Below, in pieces: positions 9,245 to 17,614 of a stretch of 64,000 nt of DNA. The stretch spans positions 186,001 through 250,000 of the forward strand of contig NZ_JAENIQ020000001.1 in assembly GCF_016595275.2 (NCBI RefSeq), given 5' to 3'. A program made the translations under genes and the position numbers. This stretch comes from Corynebacterium pygosceleis (GTDB lineage Bacteria > Actinomycetota > Actinomycetes > Mycobacteriales > Mycobacteriaceae). The notes beneath the pieces were generated by a model. That model made no database searches, had not been told where the DNA came from, and was given only the letters and a program-made list of their open reading frames with translations. Numbering within the stretch: position 1 is the stretch's first letter; the number at the start of each line of letters is the position of its first letter.

Positions 9245-10855
9245 TCAGCCGAACACCACGGGCAGCACGAGAACCGTGGCTGAGGCCACGAGTGCCGCGC
9301 ACGGCAGGGTGATGACCCAGGCCAGTGCGATGGGTTTCATCAGATTCCAGTTCGCGGCCTTGTTCACCACGCCGACCCCCAGGACCGCACCGATGAGGAT
9401 GTGCGTGGAGGAGACCGGGAGGCCCAGCACGGATGCCCCCATCACGACGCCGGCTGCGGCCAGCTCCGCGGAGAAACCCGATGCCGGATGCATCTTCGTC
9501 AGATCGGAACCGACTGTCTTGATGACGTAACGTCCGATGAACCAGAGGCCCGCGATCAACGCGACACCCATGGCGACCATCGCCTGCGGCGGCACGGCGG
9601 CCTTCGGGTTGATCGCCTCGGTCTTCAGTACGTCGAGGACGGCGGCGAACGGACCGATGGCGTTCGCGATGTCATTGGAACCGTGGGAGAACGCGAATGC
9701 CGCGGCCGTGAACACCTGCATCCAGGAGAACAGCAGGAATGTCGAACGCCCGAGATTCGTCTTCTGGAGGGTCTTCGCGAAGATGAACACCGCCATCCAG
9801 ACAGCTGCGGCGATCATTCCGAGAATCAGGTAGTTGCTGACGGCGGACATGCCGAGGTGCAGGTTCTTCAGTCCCTTGAACAGCAGCATGGAGCCGATGA
9901 CGAGAGACCCGAGTGCGGCGAGAATGGGCACCCACGTGACCAGTGCCTTGTGTGCCTCGACGTCGTCGGTCTGGGAGTTGATCCGGTGCAGTTCACGGTA
10001 GTACTCGGACTCCAGCTCACTGGGGTCGTACTCCCCCTGATCGACGAGCACCGAGTCCCGGACCATCGCGTTCGTGTAGGAGATCTGCTGGATCTCGCTG
10101 AGTCGCTGGAAGGCGGACTTGTGCCGTTCACGCAGTTCCGCCCGTTCCTTCTTGATCTGACGGAGCTGTTCGTCGGCCCGCTCGTTGTAGGACAGGATGT
10201 GCCTCTTGACCAACCAGAAGAGACCGAAAGCGACGAAGCCACCGAGAAGGGGAGACAGGATCCACGACAGTGCGATGAATCCGATCTGGGACCACTGCAC
10301 CATCTCCCAACCACCGGCACCGGTGGTGAATCCGAGGGTCAGTGAGGCACCGACGATACCGCCGATGATGGAGTGCGTCGTGGAGACCGGCCAGCCCATC
10401 CGGGTGGCGATCAGGAGCCAGATCGCGGCACCGAGCAGTGCGGACATCATGATCCACACGAACTGCATCGGTGCGAGATCGATGCCGTTGAGGTTGACGA
10501 TCCCCTTGCGCACGGTGTCGGTGACCTGACCACCGGCGATGACGGCACCACCGACCTCGAAGATGGCCGCGACGATGAGCGCCTGCTTGATGGACAGGGT
10601 CCCCGCACCGACGGACGTGCCGAAGGAGTTCGCGACGTCGTTGCCCCCGATGTTGAAGGCCATGAACATGGCGAAGATGATGACGGTCAGGAGGACGAGG
10701 TGGTTCGCCTCCTCACCGACGTACCCGTTGGACCACAGGATGAAGGTCACCAGGGCGATGGCCAGCATCGACCCGAATCCGATGTGCCACCACTTGTCCG
10801 TCCGGGTGTCGGTCTGGACGACCTTTGAGACGGCTTCCAGTGTGCCTGTCGACAT
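9245..10855 (-). CDS. pit: Inorganic phosphate transporter, Pit family
   Basis: A 536-residue PiT (PF01384) permease. The two inverted family signatures are visible: [16 protein letters not shown] near residue 65 with [18 protein letters not shown], and [15 protein letters not shown] near residue 390 with [19 protein letters not shown] charged cytoplasmic insert of about 110 residues, probably coiled, separates the halves (from about [15 protein letters not shown]). Pit proteins import metal-phosphate with protons at low affinity. The ATG at 10855 starts a sensible N terminus; the frame upstream to 10984 is not conserved-looking. A 22-bp palindrome lies about 85 bases upstream. Confidence 0.92.
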   Translation of the reverse strand: MSTGTLEAVSKVVQTDTRTDKWWHIGFGSMLAIALVTFILWSNGYVGEEANHLVLLTVIIFAMFMAFNIGGNDVANSFGTSVGAGTLSIKQALIVAAIFEVGGAVIAGGQVTDTVRKGIVNLNGIDLAPMQFVWIMMSALLGAAIWLLIATRMGWPVSTTHSIIGGIVGASLTLGFTTGAGGWEMVQWSQIGFIALSWILSPLLGGFVAFGLFWLVKRHILSYNERADEQLRQIKKERAELRERHKSAFQRLSEIQQISYTNAMVRDSVLVDQGEYDPSELESEYYRELHRINSQTDDVEAHKALVTWVPILAALGSLVIGSMLLFKGLKNLHLGMSAVSNYLILGMIAAAVWMAVFIFAKTLQKTNLGRSTFLLFSWMQVFTAAAFAFSHGSNDIANAIGPFAAVLDVLKTEAINPKAAVPPQAMVAMGVALIAGLWFIGRYVIKTVGSDLTKMHPASGFSAELAAAGVVMGASVLGLPVSSTHILIGAVLGVGVVNKAANWNLMKPIALAWVITLPCAALVASATVLVLPVVFG

Positions 10856-10939
10856 AGGGCTGTTTTCTCTTTCATTCTCGTGTATCCGGAGTGAGCATGC
10901 CTCGCTGGACGATAGAGAGCCCTGATGAACAGGTGGTGA

Positions 10940-10961
10940 ACATCCCCGGTACCGGGGATGT
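10940..10961. promoter_or_regulatory. Perfect 22-bp palindrome upstream of pit
   Basis: ACATCCCCGGT at 10940-10950 is followed directly by its exact complement at 10951-10961. It lies in the 196-base divergent gap between pit and the secreted-protein gene. A zero-spacer palindrome without a T-run looks more like an operator than a terminator. The binding protein is unknown. Confidence 0.5.
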
Positions 10962-11051
10962 CCCGGGCGCGAATACTTTGGCATCCCTCTTTTCCGGTGC
11001 CGTCACCCCTCGGGGGAATGCGGACGGAGGGAACTGGAGGATAATGGGGAC

Positions 11052-11819
11052 ATGTCCCGACATCTTCCCCCCATGAGTACACACCCGGTGACCCGTCAGC
11101 TCCTGCGCGCGGTGGGCGGTGCAGGAGCCGCAACGTGTGTCCTGACGGTGTGCGCGGTGCCTGCGGCGGCGTACACCGTCACGGCCGACACGACACGGAT
11201 GGTCTGCTCCGTGGACCCGGAGGAGGAGGGCTCGGACGTCGTCCAGTTCTGGCGGACGCTCGACGAGGACGCCCGAAACCAGCGCCTGGACGAACTGGAT
11301 GAGGCCGATCCGGGTCTCCGCTCGGCGATCGAGGCGTACGACTCCCCGACGAACGGGCCCGATTCCCCGACGCCCGCGGATCTCCAGCGCCGGATCGGTG
11401 AAGCGGGTGGAACCGAGGGACTCGGCATGCTCACCACACTGACGGCGGAGGACGCCGGCGTTCCGGGTGAACCCACCGGGCACAAGACCGAATACACCGA
11501 ACAGGAGGCACGTGACGCGGCGACCGCCATCGGGGCGGACCCCGGGGCGAAGGTCGGCGAGGCGCTGTGGGAGCAGGCCGCCACCGGACCCCGTCTCGAG
11601 GTGATACGGGCGGAGTTGTTCACGGGGAGAGCCGGGGACTACAACCGCACCCAGGAGCATCTGCGGCAGAGCCTGGTGGAGTGCGCGGACGAGCTGAGGG
11701 ATGCGGAACCACTCCCCACCTGGATCTGGTTCCTGGGGGGAGCCGCGACATTGGCCGTCCTGGCCGTGGCACTCACCGCATTCCGGAATTCACGCAAGCC
11801 GAACAGGCACGCCGCCTGA
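11052..11819 (+). CDS. Secreted, C-terminally membrane-anchored protein of unknown function
   Basis: A 255-residue protein I do not recognise. An N-terminal signal peptide (hydrophobic AGAATCVLTVCAVPAAAYT) would be cleaved after about residue 40. An acidic, Asp/Glu-rich extracellular region with two cysteines follows. A C-terminal transmembrane helix (IWFLGGAATLAVLAVALTAF) ends in a short positive tail, so most of the protein would face the cell envelope. I chose the ATG at 11052 because GGAGG lies eleven bases before it; an ATG at 11073 has no ribosome site. It ends just upstream of the metY promoter region. Confidence 0.7.
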   Translation: MSRHLPPMSTHPVTRQLLRAVGGAGAATCVLTVCAVPAAAYTVTADTTRMVCSVDPEEEGSDVVQFWRTLDEDARNQRLDELDEADPGLRSAIEAYDSPTNGPDSPTPADLQRRIGEAGGTEGLGMLTTLTAEDAGVPGEPTGHKTEYTEQEARDAATAIGADPGAKVGEALWEQAATGPRLEVIRAELFTGRAGDYNRTQEHLRQSLVECADELRDAEPLPTWIWFLGGAATLAVLAVALTAFRNSRKPNRHAA

Positions 11820-11839
11820 CCGTCCACGGACCACCCGCA

Positions 11840-11855
11840 AGGACCGAGCGGTCTA
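11840..11855 (+). promoter_or_regulatory. McbR-like operator 1 upstream of metY
   Basis: AGGACCGAGCGGTCTA resembles the published corynebacterial McbR pattern TAGAC-N6-GTCTA: the right half is perfect and the left half differs at two bases. It lies 132 bases before metY. Confidence 0.55.
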
Positions 11856-11893
11856 TTTTTTTCAACTTTCCAACCAGCAGCTTTGTCCAAAAA

Positions 11894-11909
11894 TAGACAG
11901 AGCTGTTTA
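11894..11909 (+). promoter_or_regulatory. McbR-like operator 2 upstream of metY
   Basis: TAGACAGAGCTGTTTA matches TAGAC-N6-GTCTA at nine of ten fixed positions. It lies 78 bases upstream of the metY start, where McbR, the repressor of sulfur and methionine genes in C. glutamicum, would block the promoter. Confidence 0.7.
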
Positions 11910-11987
11910 CTTTTTGTCGACATGTCCGTTACGGTGATCCCCAACGCAAGACACTGCACCCGACACCGACGAAGGACACCGATCATC

Positions 11988-13304
11988 ATGACTCAGTACG
12001 ACAACAGCATCGCGGATTCCTGGGGATTCGAGACCCGTTCCGTCCATGCGGGTCAGCCGGTCGATTCAGAGACCAGCGCCCGTAACCTGCCGATCTACCA
12101 GACCTCTTCGTACGTGTTCAATTCCGCGGAACACGCCAAACAGCGTTTCGCCCTGGAGGACCTCGGCCCGGTGTACACCCGCCTCACGAACCCCACGGTC
12201 GAGGCTGTCGAGAATCGGCTGAACTCCCTGGAGGGCGGCGTACACGCCGTCCTGTTCGCCTCCGGCCAGGCGGCCGAGACCGCGGCCATCCTCAACATCG
12301 CCCGCGCGGGCTCCCACATCGTCGCCTCACCCCGCCTCTACGGAGGAACCCTCACGCTGCTCGGTGTGACCCTGCCCCGCCTCGGCATCGAGACCACATT
12401 CGTCGAGGACCCGGACGATCCGGCGTCCTGGCAGGCAGCGGTCAGGGACAACACCGTGGCATTCTACGGTGAGACCTTCGCCAATCCCCAGGCCGACGTC
12501 CTGGACATTCCGGCGATCGCGGAGGTCGCACACAACAACCAGGTTCCGCTGATCATCGACAACACCCTGGCCACCGCAGCACTCGTCCGCCCGCTCGACC
12601 TCGGTGCCGATGTCGTCGTCGCGTCGACGACGAAGTTCTACACCGGCAACGGCTCCGCCCTCGGCGGAGTCCTGGTCGACGGGGGCAAGTTCGACTGGAC
12701 CGTGGAACGGGACGGAAAGCCCGTCTTCCCCGATTTCGTGACCCCGGATCCGGCCTATCACGGTCTGAAGTACGCGGACCTCGGTGCGGCGGCGTTCGGG
12801 CTGAAGGCTCGTGTCGGGCTTCTCCGTGACACCGGTGCCGCCCCCTCCCCCTTCAACGCGTGGGTCACCGCACAGGGGCTGGACACCCTGTCGCTCCGGG
12901 TGGAACGGCACAACCAGAATGCGGAGAAGGTGGCGGAATTCCTCGCCGGGAACGACAAGGTGAAGGCCGTCAACTACGCGGGGCTCCCCGATTCCCCGTG
13001 GTACAAGGTCAGGGAGAAGCTGGGACTCAGGTACACGGGCGCCGTCCTGTCCTTCACGATCAACGGTGGACGTGAGGAGGCGTGGGCCTTCATCGATGCC
13101 CTGAAGCTGCACTCGAATGTCGCCAATGTCGGTGATGTGCGTTCGTTGGTCGTCCATCCGGCCTCGACCACCCACTCGCAGTCCGATGAAGCGGAACTGT
13201 CGCGTGCCGGTATCACCGAGGGCACGATCCGCCTGTCCGTCGGTATCGAAGACATCGATGACATCATCGCCGATCTCCAGCGCGGTTTCGAGGCGATCAG
13301 CTAG
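11988..13304 (+). CDS. metY: O-acetylhomoserine sulfhydrylase
   Basis: A 438-residue PLP enzyme of the Cys/Met metabolism family. It shows FASGQAAETAAI, the PLP-contacting LIIDNTLATA, and the Schiff-base lysine in VVASTTKFYTGNG. MetY converts O-acetylhomoserine and sulfide directly to homocysteine. The ATG at 11988 (MTQYDNSIADSWGFETRSVHAG...) matches the family start and has GAAGGA upstream; the frame from 11883 includes the promoter. It works with metX, which lies 8.4 kb away beyond an opposite-strand heme locus. Two McbR-like sites precede it. Confidence 0.95.
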   Translation: MTQYDNSIADSWGFETRSVHAGQPVDSETSARNLPIYQTSSYVFNSAEHAKQRFALEDLGPVYTRLTNPTVEAVENRLNSLEGGVHAVLFASGQAAETAAILNIARAGSHIVASPRLYGGTLTLLGVTLPRLGIETTFVEDPDDPASWQAAVRDNTVAFYGETFANPQADVLDIPAIAEVAHNNQVPLIIDNTLATAALVRPLDLGADVVVASTTKFYTGNGSALGGVLVDGGKFDWTVERDGKPVFPDFVTPDPAYHGLKYADLGAAAFGLKARVGLLRDTGAAPSPFNAWVTAQGLDTLSLRVERHNQNAEKVAEFLAGNDKVKAVNYAGLPDSPWYKVREKLGLRYTGAVLSFTINGGREEAWAFIDALKLHSNVANVGDVRSLVVHPASTTHSQSDEAELSRAGITEGTIRLSVGIEDIDDIIADLQRGFEAIS

Positions 13305-13320
13305 TCCGCGTTCCGGTTCA

Positions 13321-13352
13321 CCCCACCCCGGGTCCACATACCCGCGGTGGGG
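13321..13352 (+). terminator. metY terminator
   Basis: CCCCACCCCGGGT (13321-13333) pairs with 13340-13352 with one mismatch and a six-base loop. TTCGCCGTTTT follows. It lies 16 bases after the metY stop. Confidence 0.75.
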
Positions 13353-13410
13353 TTCGCCGTTTTCCACAGGCATCCCCGGGCCGGTGCCACTGCCGGACGG
13401 GTCCACACAT

Positions 13411-13448
13411 GACGGAAGCAGCTCCGGAAAACCGGAGCTGCTTCCGTC
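13411..13448 (-). terminator. Terminator of the heme/HtaA locus
   Basis: A perfect 17-bp stem (13411-13427 with 13432-13448) closes an AAAA loop. It lies 33 bases downstream of the last HtaA gene on the minus strand and faces the metY terminator. Confidence 0.75.
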
Positions 13449-13481
13449 ACCGATGTGACGACCGGAGGCTGGACCTCAGGG

Positions 13482-14462
13482 TCAGCGGTGCATCGTCATG
13501 TTGATGTGGTTGGCGATACCGGCGATGATGGCGATCGCGGCACCGAGACCGAGAGCGGCGATGACGCCGTTGTTGCCGAACAGCTTGTCCAGCATCTCCT
13601 TCAGCTTGTCGAGCATGCCTTTGAGGCCACCGTCGGTGTCGGAGGAACCCTTCACCGAGGAAGAGGAGGAGTTCGGGGTGGAGGTCGGTTCCGGGCTGGA
13701 CGTCGTGGAGGTCGGCTCAGGGCTCGACGTCGTCGACGTCGGCTCCGGGCTCGACGTCGTCGACGTCGGCTCCGGGCTCGACGTCGTGGACGTCGGCTCC
13801 GGAGTCGTGCACTTCTCCTCCAACGAAGCCTTGACACCCACCGGCGCCATCTCCTGACCGACCTCGTAGAAACCACCGAACAGCTCGGAAGCACCCTTCT
13901 GAGTCAGCGTCACCTTCGCACCAGACAGATCGACGTCACCGGCAGCAAGACTCGGAGCCGCATCCCAGGTCACATTCGCGATGACCTCATCATCAGCGGT
14001 GTACGGAGCCTCATCATTCGGATTCGGGTACTTCACCGACGAGTAGTCCGCGATGATCTCACCCGACGTACCGTCAACAGCGATCTTCACATCGGAGATG
14101 TTCTGATCCAGCTCCCACTTGTCACCCTTCTTGTGACCGTGAATCACGATCGTGCCGTCAAGTGCGAACACACCCTTCGACTCCGACTCGATCTTCGACT
14201 CACCGGCATCGACGGTGAACTCGAACGGCCCCTTCTTCTTGTCCGCGATGGTCACACCGTCAGACACGATGACCTCACCCCTGGTGATCGGCATCGTCAG
14301 GTAATTCAGGTAGCTCTCCTTGATCGACCACGAAGACACACCCTCCTTAACCGAAGTCACACACTCCGGAGCATCCTCAGCAAAAGCAGAAGGAACGAGG
14401 ATGGAACCGGTGGCAACGGCCAGGGTGAAAATTCCTGCGGTGAAACGAGTGGTGTTCTTCAA
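13482..14462 (-). CDS. Single-domain HtaA-type heme-binding surface protein (copy 1)
   Basis: A 326-residue secreted protein with one HtaA domain (PF04213) at about residues 32-218. The residues that bind heme in C. diphtheriae HtaA are matched by Tyr54 (SYLNYL), His108/110 (VIHGHKK) and Tyr199 (GGFYEVGQEM). A Pro/Ser/Thr linker of SPEPTSTTS repeats and a C-terminal hydrophobic anchor follow. I start it at the TTG at 14462, because AGGAG lies six bases upstream and a perfect signal peptide ending PSAFA results; the ATG at 14501 has no such site. It probably passes heme at the surface to HmuT. The central region is almost identical to the next HtaA gene. Confidence 0.85.
   Translation of the reverse strand: MKNTTRFTAGIFTLAVATGSILVPSAFAEDAPECVTSVKEGVSSWSIKESYLNYLTMPITRGEVIVSDGVTIADKKKGPFEFTVDAGESKIESESKGVFALDGTIVIHGHKKGDKWELDQNISDVKIAVDGTSGEIIADYSSVKYPNPNDEAPYTADDEVIANVTWDAAPSLAAGDVDLSGAKVTLTQKGASELFGGFYEVGQEMAPVGVKASLEEKCTTPEPTSTTSSPEPTSTTSSPEPTSTTSSPEPTSTTSSPEPTSTPNSSSSSVKGSSDTDGGLKGMLDKLKEMLDKLFGNNGVIAALGLGAAIAIIAGIANHINMTMHR
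13684..13802. repeat. 27-bp coding minisatellite, HtaA copy 1
   Basis: Four units of 27 bases plus a partial one encode the nine-residue SPEPTSTTS linker. Unit variants differ at a few bases. Confidence 0.85.
13756..14413. repeat. Long direct repeat, copy 1 (HtaA domain)
   Basis: This 658-base stretch recurs at 14966-15623 (offset 1210). The only difference I find is A at 14355 versus C at 15565, which is silent. It covers the signal-peptide end, the whole HtaA domain and the start of the linker. Confidence 0.9.
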
Positions 14463-14506
14463 GTGAAACTCCTGAAATCGATGAATGACCCCAATGGTCA
14501 TGTAAA

Positions 14507-14545
14507 TAAGGCTAAGCTAAATCTAGTGAGGTTAGGCAATACGGT
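14507..14545 (-). promoter_or_regulatory. DtxR-like iron boxes before HtaA copy 1
   Basis: Two overlapping-style matches to the 19-base DtxR box, each about 12 of 19, at 14507-14525 (TAAGGCTAAGCTAAATCTA) and 14527-14545 (contains GAGGTTAGGCAA). They lie 45-83 bases upstream of the TTG start, which suggests iron repression independent of the upstream operon. Confidence 0.5.
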
Positions 14546-14709
14546 CAACAGGGGCACCCCCAGAACAATTAGCCGGTAATTCAACAGTTCTGCTACCAGC
14601 AGAATGTCCCGCGAAAAGGGGGACGGGCGGGAACCGACCACCACACAGTCACCCCCTCAGCGGTGGCCGGAATGATGTTCGGCGGATCGTCAATTCCCGA
14701 CGCCGCCCG

Positions 14710-15675
14710 TCACCGTCGGAACAGGGCCACCAGGTGCTGCAGGATGACTCCGAAGACGGCTCCGGCTCCGAGCATCACGAAGATGCTCATGATGCCGTTG
14801 ACGGGACTCTTCACGAGCGTCTTGAGGAGATCCGGCCCGATGGATGATCCCTCCACCTCTGTCTCCGGTTCATCCGGGCTGGACGTCGTGGAGGTCGGTT
14901 CCGGGCTGGACGTCGTGGAGGTCGGTTCCGGGCTGGACGTCGTGGAGGTCGGCTCAGGGCTCGAGGTCGTCGACGTCGGCTCCGGGCTCGACGTCGTGGA
15001 CGTCGGCTCCGGAGTCGTGCACTTCTCCTCCAACGAAGCCTTGACACCCACCGGCGCCATCTCCTGACCGACCTCGTAGAAACCACCGAACAGCTCGGAA
15101 GCACCCTTCTGAGTCAGCGTCACCTTCGCACCAGACAGATCGACGTCACCGGCAGCAAGACTCGGAGCCGCATCCCAGGTCACATTCGCGATGACCTCAT
15201 CATCAGCGGTGTACGGAGCCTCATCATTCGGATTCGGGTACTTCACCGACGAGTAGTCCGCGATGATCTCACCCGACGTACCGTCAACAGCGATCTTCAC
15301 ATCGGAGATGTTCTGATCCAGCTCCCACTTGTCACCCTTCTTGTGACCGTGAATCACGATCGTGCCGTCAAGTGCGAACACACCCTTCGACTCCGACTCG
15401 ATCTTCGACTCACCGGCATCGACGGTGAACTCGAACGGCCCCTTCTTCTTGTCCGCGATGGTCACACCGTCAGACACGATGACCTCACCCCTGGTGATCG
15501 GCATCGTCAGGTAATTCAGGTAGCTCTCCTTGATCGACCACGAAGACACACCCTCCTTAACCGACGTCACACACTCCGGAGCATCCTCAGCAAAAGCAGA
15601 AGGAACGAGGATGGAACCGGTGGTGAGGACTGTTGCGGTGATGAGGGCGACGGGCACCTTCGGGATGGTGGTCAT
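14710..15675 (-). CDS. Single-domain HtaA-type heme-binding surface protein (copy 2)
   Basis: A 321-residue paralog of the neighbouring HtaA protein. Its signal peptide starts differently (MTTIPKVPVALITATVL), but from SILVPSAFA to the linker it is identical in protein sequence, including the Tyr/His/Tyr heme ligands. The C terminus differs again: an acidic segment (DEPETEVEGSS), then a transmembrane helix (MSIFVMLGAGAVFGVILQ) and a basic tail. AAGGAG lies before the ATG. Only 36 bases separate it from hmuV, so it is probably the last gene of the hta-hmu operon. It resembles HtaB/HtaC-type accessory hemophores of corynebacteria. Confidence 0.88.
   Translation of the reverse strand: MTTIPKVPVALITATVLTTGSILVPSAFAEDAPECVTSVKEGVSSWSIKESYLNYLTMPITRGEVIVSDGVTIADKKKGPFEFTVDAGESKIESESKGVFALDGTIVIHGHKKGDKWELDQNISDVKIAVDGTSGEIIADYSSVKYPNPNDEAPYTADDEVIANVTWDAAPSLAAGDVDLSGAKVTLTQKGASELFGGFYEVGQEMAPVGVKASLEEKCTTPEPTSTTSSPEPTSTTSSPEPTSTTSSPEPTSTTSSPEPTSTTSSPDEPETEVEGSSIGPDLLKTLVKSPVNGIMSIFVMLGAGAVFGVILQHLVALFRR
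14894..15012. repeat. 27-bp coding minisatellite, HtaA copy 2
   Basis: Four 27-base units plus partial units at both ends encode SPEPTSTTS linkers. The order of variants differs from copy 1. Confidence 0.8.
14966..15623. repeat. Long direct repeat, copy 2 (HtaA domain)
   Basis: Partner of 13756-14413, with one silent difference seen. The flanks on both sides differ completely, so identity stops inside the signal peptide and inside the linker. Confidence 0.9.
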
Positions 15676-15711
15676 GCTGTTCTCCTTGCGTGGGAGGGTG
15701 TGGGCGTTCGT

Positions 15712-16533
15712 TCAGGTTTGTATGAGTTCGAGCAGTTCGTTGGCGGCGGCCGTGGCCTTCCCGCCCATTCCCCGTTCCGGGATGACCTGGTACTGACCGG
15801 GGCGGGGCCGGAGGACCTCAATGGGCCAGTCGTAGACGTCGCTGAGTATCTCCCTGGTGTAGACCTCCTCGACCGTTCCCTGTGCCGCGACCCCTCCTTT
15901 GGCGAGGCAGGCGATCCGGTCGCAGTAGGCACCGGCCGCGTTGAGGTCGTGGAGGACGATCACGACGGCGGCGCCGGCGCCGGCCATGCCACGGGCCAGG
16001 CCGAGTGCCTGTTCCTGGTGTCCGATGTCCAGGGCCGCTGTCGGTTCGTCGAGGAGGACCACCGGCGTCTGCTGGGCGAGCACCCGGGACAGCGCTACGC
16101 GGGCCCGTTCACCTCCCGAGAGTGTCATGATGTCGCGTTCCGCGAGGTGGTCGACTTCGGTCGCCTTCAGGGCCGCGTCGATCAGCGCCTCGTCGTTCTT
16201 CGCCCGTTTCGTCCGCGCCCAGGGGCGGCGGCCCATGGCGACGACGTCACGGACGAGGAAGGCGAAGGAGACCGAGACGTCCTGGAGCATGACAGAGCGG
16301 GTCCGGGCGAGTTCCAGGGGCGTGGCGGTGGCGGGATCGAGTCCGTTGATGGAGATGCTTCCGCCCCGGACGGGTATGTCTCCGCTGATGGCGGAGAGAA
16401 GTGTTGATTTACCGGCACCGTTGGGGCCGATGAGACCGAGGACCTCCCCGGCGTTGGCGCTGATGGAGACGTCGTCGAGCAGCAGTCTCTCGCCGAAGGC
16501 GATACTGACGTCACGTGTTTCGAGGATGCTCAT
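15712..16533 (-). CDS. hmuV: Heme ABC transporter ATP-binding protein
   Basis: A 273-residue ABC ATPase: Walker A GPNGAGKST, Q-loop VMLQDVS, signature LSGGERARV, Walker B VVLLDEPTAALD and switch His in VLHDL. It is of the FecE/HmuV type and powers heme import through HmuU. It starts one base after the hmuU stop and is translated with it. Its C-terminal tail precedes the second single-domain HtaA gene. Confidence 0.93.
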   Translation of the reverse strand: MSILETRDVSIAFGERLLLDDVSISANAGEVLGLIGPNGAGKSTLLSAISGDIPVRGGSISINGLDPATATPLELARTRSVMLQDVSVSFAFLVRDVVAMGRRPWARTKRAKNDEALIDAALKATEVDHLAERDIMTLSGGERARVALSRVLAQQTPVVLLDEPTAALDIGHQEQALGLARGMAGAGAAVVIVLHDLNAAGAYCDRIACLAKGGVAAQGTVEEVYTREILSDVYDWPIEVLRPRPGQYQVIPERGMGGKATAAANELLELIQT

Positions 16534-16534
16534 G

Positions 16535-17614
16535 TCAGGCCCTTCCCCGTCGCATCATGCGGCGCAGCAGAATGAAGAATGTGGGGCCGCCGACGATTGC
16601 CGTGAAGATGCCGATCGGGAGATCCGCGAAGGCGATGAGTGTCCTGGCGGCGATGTCCGACAGTCCGATGAGGACCGCTCCGGCGAGGGCGGAGGCGGGC
16701 ATGAGGATCTTGTTCGACGGTCCCGTGATCCCACGGAGGAGGTGGGGGATGATGAGGCCGACGAAGCCGATGAGTCCGGCGTACGCCACTGCACCGGCGG
16801 TGAGGAGTGTGGACGCCCCGATGGCTGCGATTCTGACGGTCTGCACGTTGACGCCGATGTGTCCGGCCGCCTTGTCACCGAGGGCGAGGATGTCGAGTGC
16901 GCTACCGAGAAGCAGCGAGATGACGATGCCCAGGGAGATGATGGGGAGAACGACGGTGACGTATTTCCACTGGGCACCGTTCAGGGAGCCCATCTGCCAG
17001 AAGATGATCTGTTCCCTGGATGTGGCCGGTGCGATGTACACCAGCAGTGAGATGGCGGCGCCGCAGACGGCGTTGACGGCGATACCCGTGAGGATCAGGT
17101 TGAGGACGTGGACCTGTCCGTCGTGGCGGGCGAGCTGGTAGACGACCACGGTGGTGATGACGGCGGTGACGAAGGCCGCTGCGGGAACCGTCGAGGTACC
17201 GAGCCAGGTCCAGTTGAACACGATGACCACGGCGGCACCGACTCCGGCGCCCGAGGTCACCCCGATGACACTCGGCTCGGCGAGGGGGTTGGCGAACACG
17301 GCCTGCATGAGGGCCCCCGCCACGCCGAGGGCGGCACCGACGATGATGCCGAGCACGAGACGGGGCAGCCGGATGTTCCAGAGGACCGACTGCTGGATCG
17401 AGTCCTGTCCCGGTCCGGCGGCGAGGAGCCCCGGTAGTTCAGAGGTCTTCAGGGTGTACTGTCCGACGACGACGGAGAACACCGTCGTCCCGAGGAGCAT
17501 GAGCAGGAGGACGAGGAAGAGGATGACCCGGTTGCGGCGTCTCACCTGGAAAGCGTCACGTTCACGGTTCCCCGCGGTCCGCCTACCGTCGGGGATTGTT
17601 CTCGGTGCCGTCAC
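16535..17614 (-). CDS. hmuU: Heme ABC transporter permease
   Basis: A 359-residue FecCD/BtuC-type permease with about ten helices. GVAGALMQAVFANPLAEPSV is the family-defining segment, and GLIGFVGLIIPHLLRG is the coupling-helix region that touches the ATPase. It moves heme across the membrane together with HmuT and HmuV. The ATG follows the hmuT stop directly, so the genes are one transcript. Confidence 0.93.
   Translation of the reverse strand: MTAPRTIPDGRRTAGNRERDAFQVRRRNRVILFLVLLLMLLGTTVFSVVVGQYTLKTSELPGLLAAGPGQDSIQQSVLWNIRLPRLVLGIIVGAALGVAGALMQAVFANPLAEPSVIGVTSGAGVGAAVVIVFNWTWLGTSTVPAAAFVTAVITTVVVYQLARHDGQVHVLNLILTGIAVNAVCGAAISLLVYIAPATSREQIIFWQMGSLNGAQWKYVTVVLPIISLGIVISLLLGSALDILALGDKAAGHIGVNVQTVRIAAIGASTLLTAGAVAYAGLIGFVGLIIPHLLRGITGPSNKILMPASALAGAVLIGLSDIAARTLIAFADLPIGIFTAIVGGPTFFILLRRMMRRGRA

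Noticed and set aside
14462..14501. ATG at 14501 as HtaA copy 1 start
   Set aside because: The TTG at 14462 has a well-placed AGGAG and yields a standard signal peptide.
13684..15012. Tandem repeats that might be a CRISPR array
   Set aside because: The 27-base units have no spacers and encode an in-frame Ser/Pro/Thr linker.
13756..15623. Direct repeats as ends of an insertion sequence or composite transposon
   Set aside because: No transposase or terminal inverted repeats; the repeats are coding HtaA domains.
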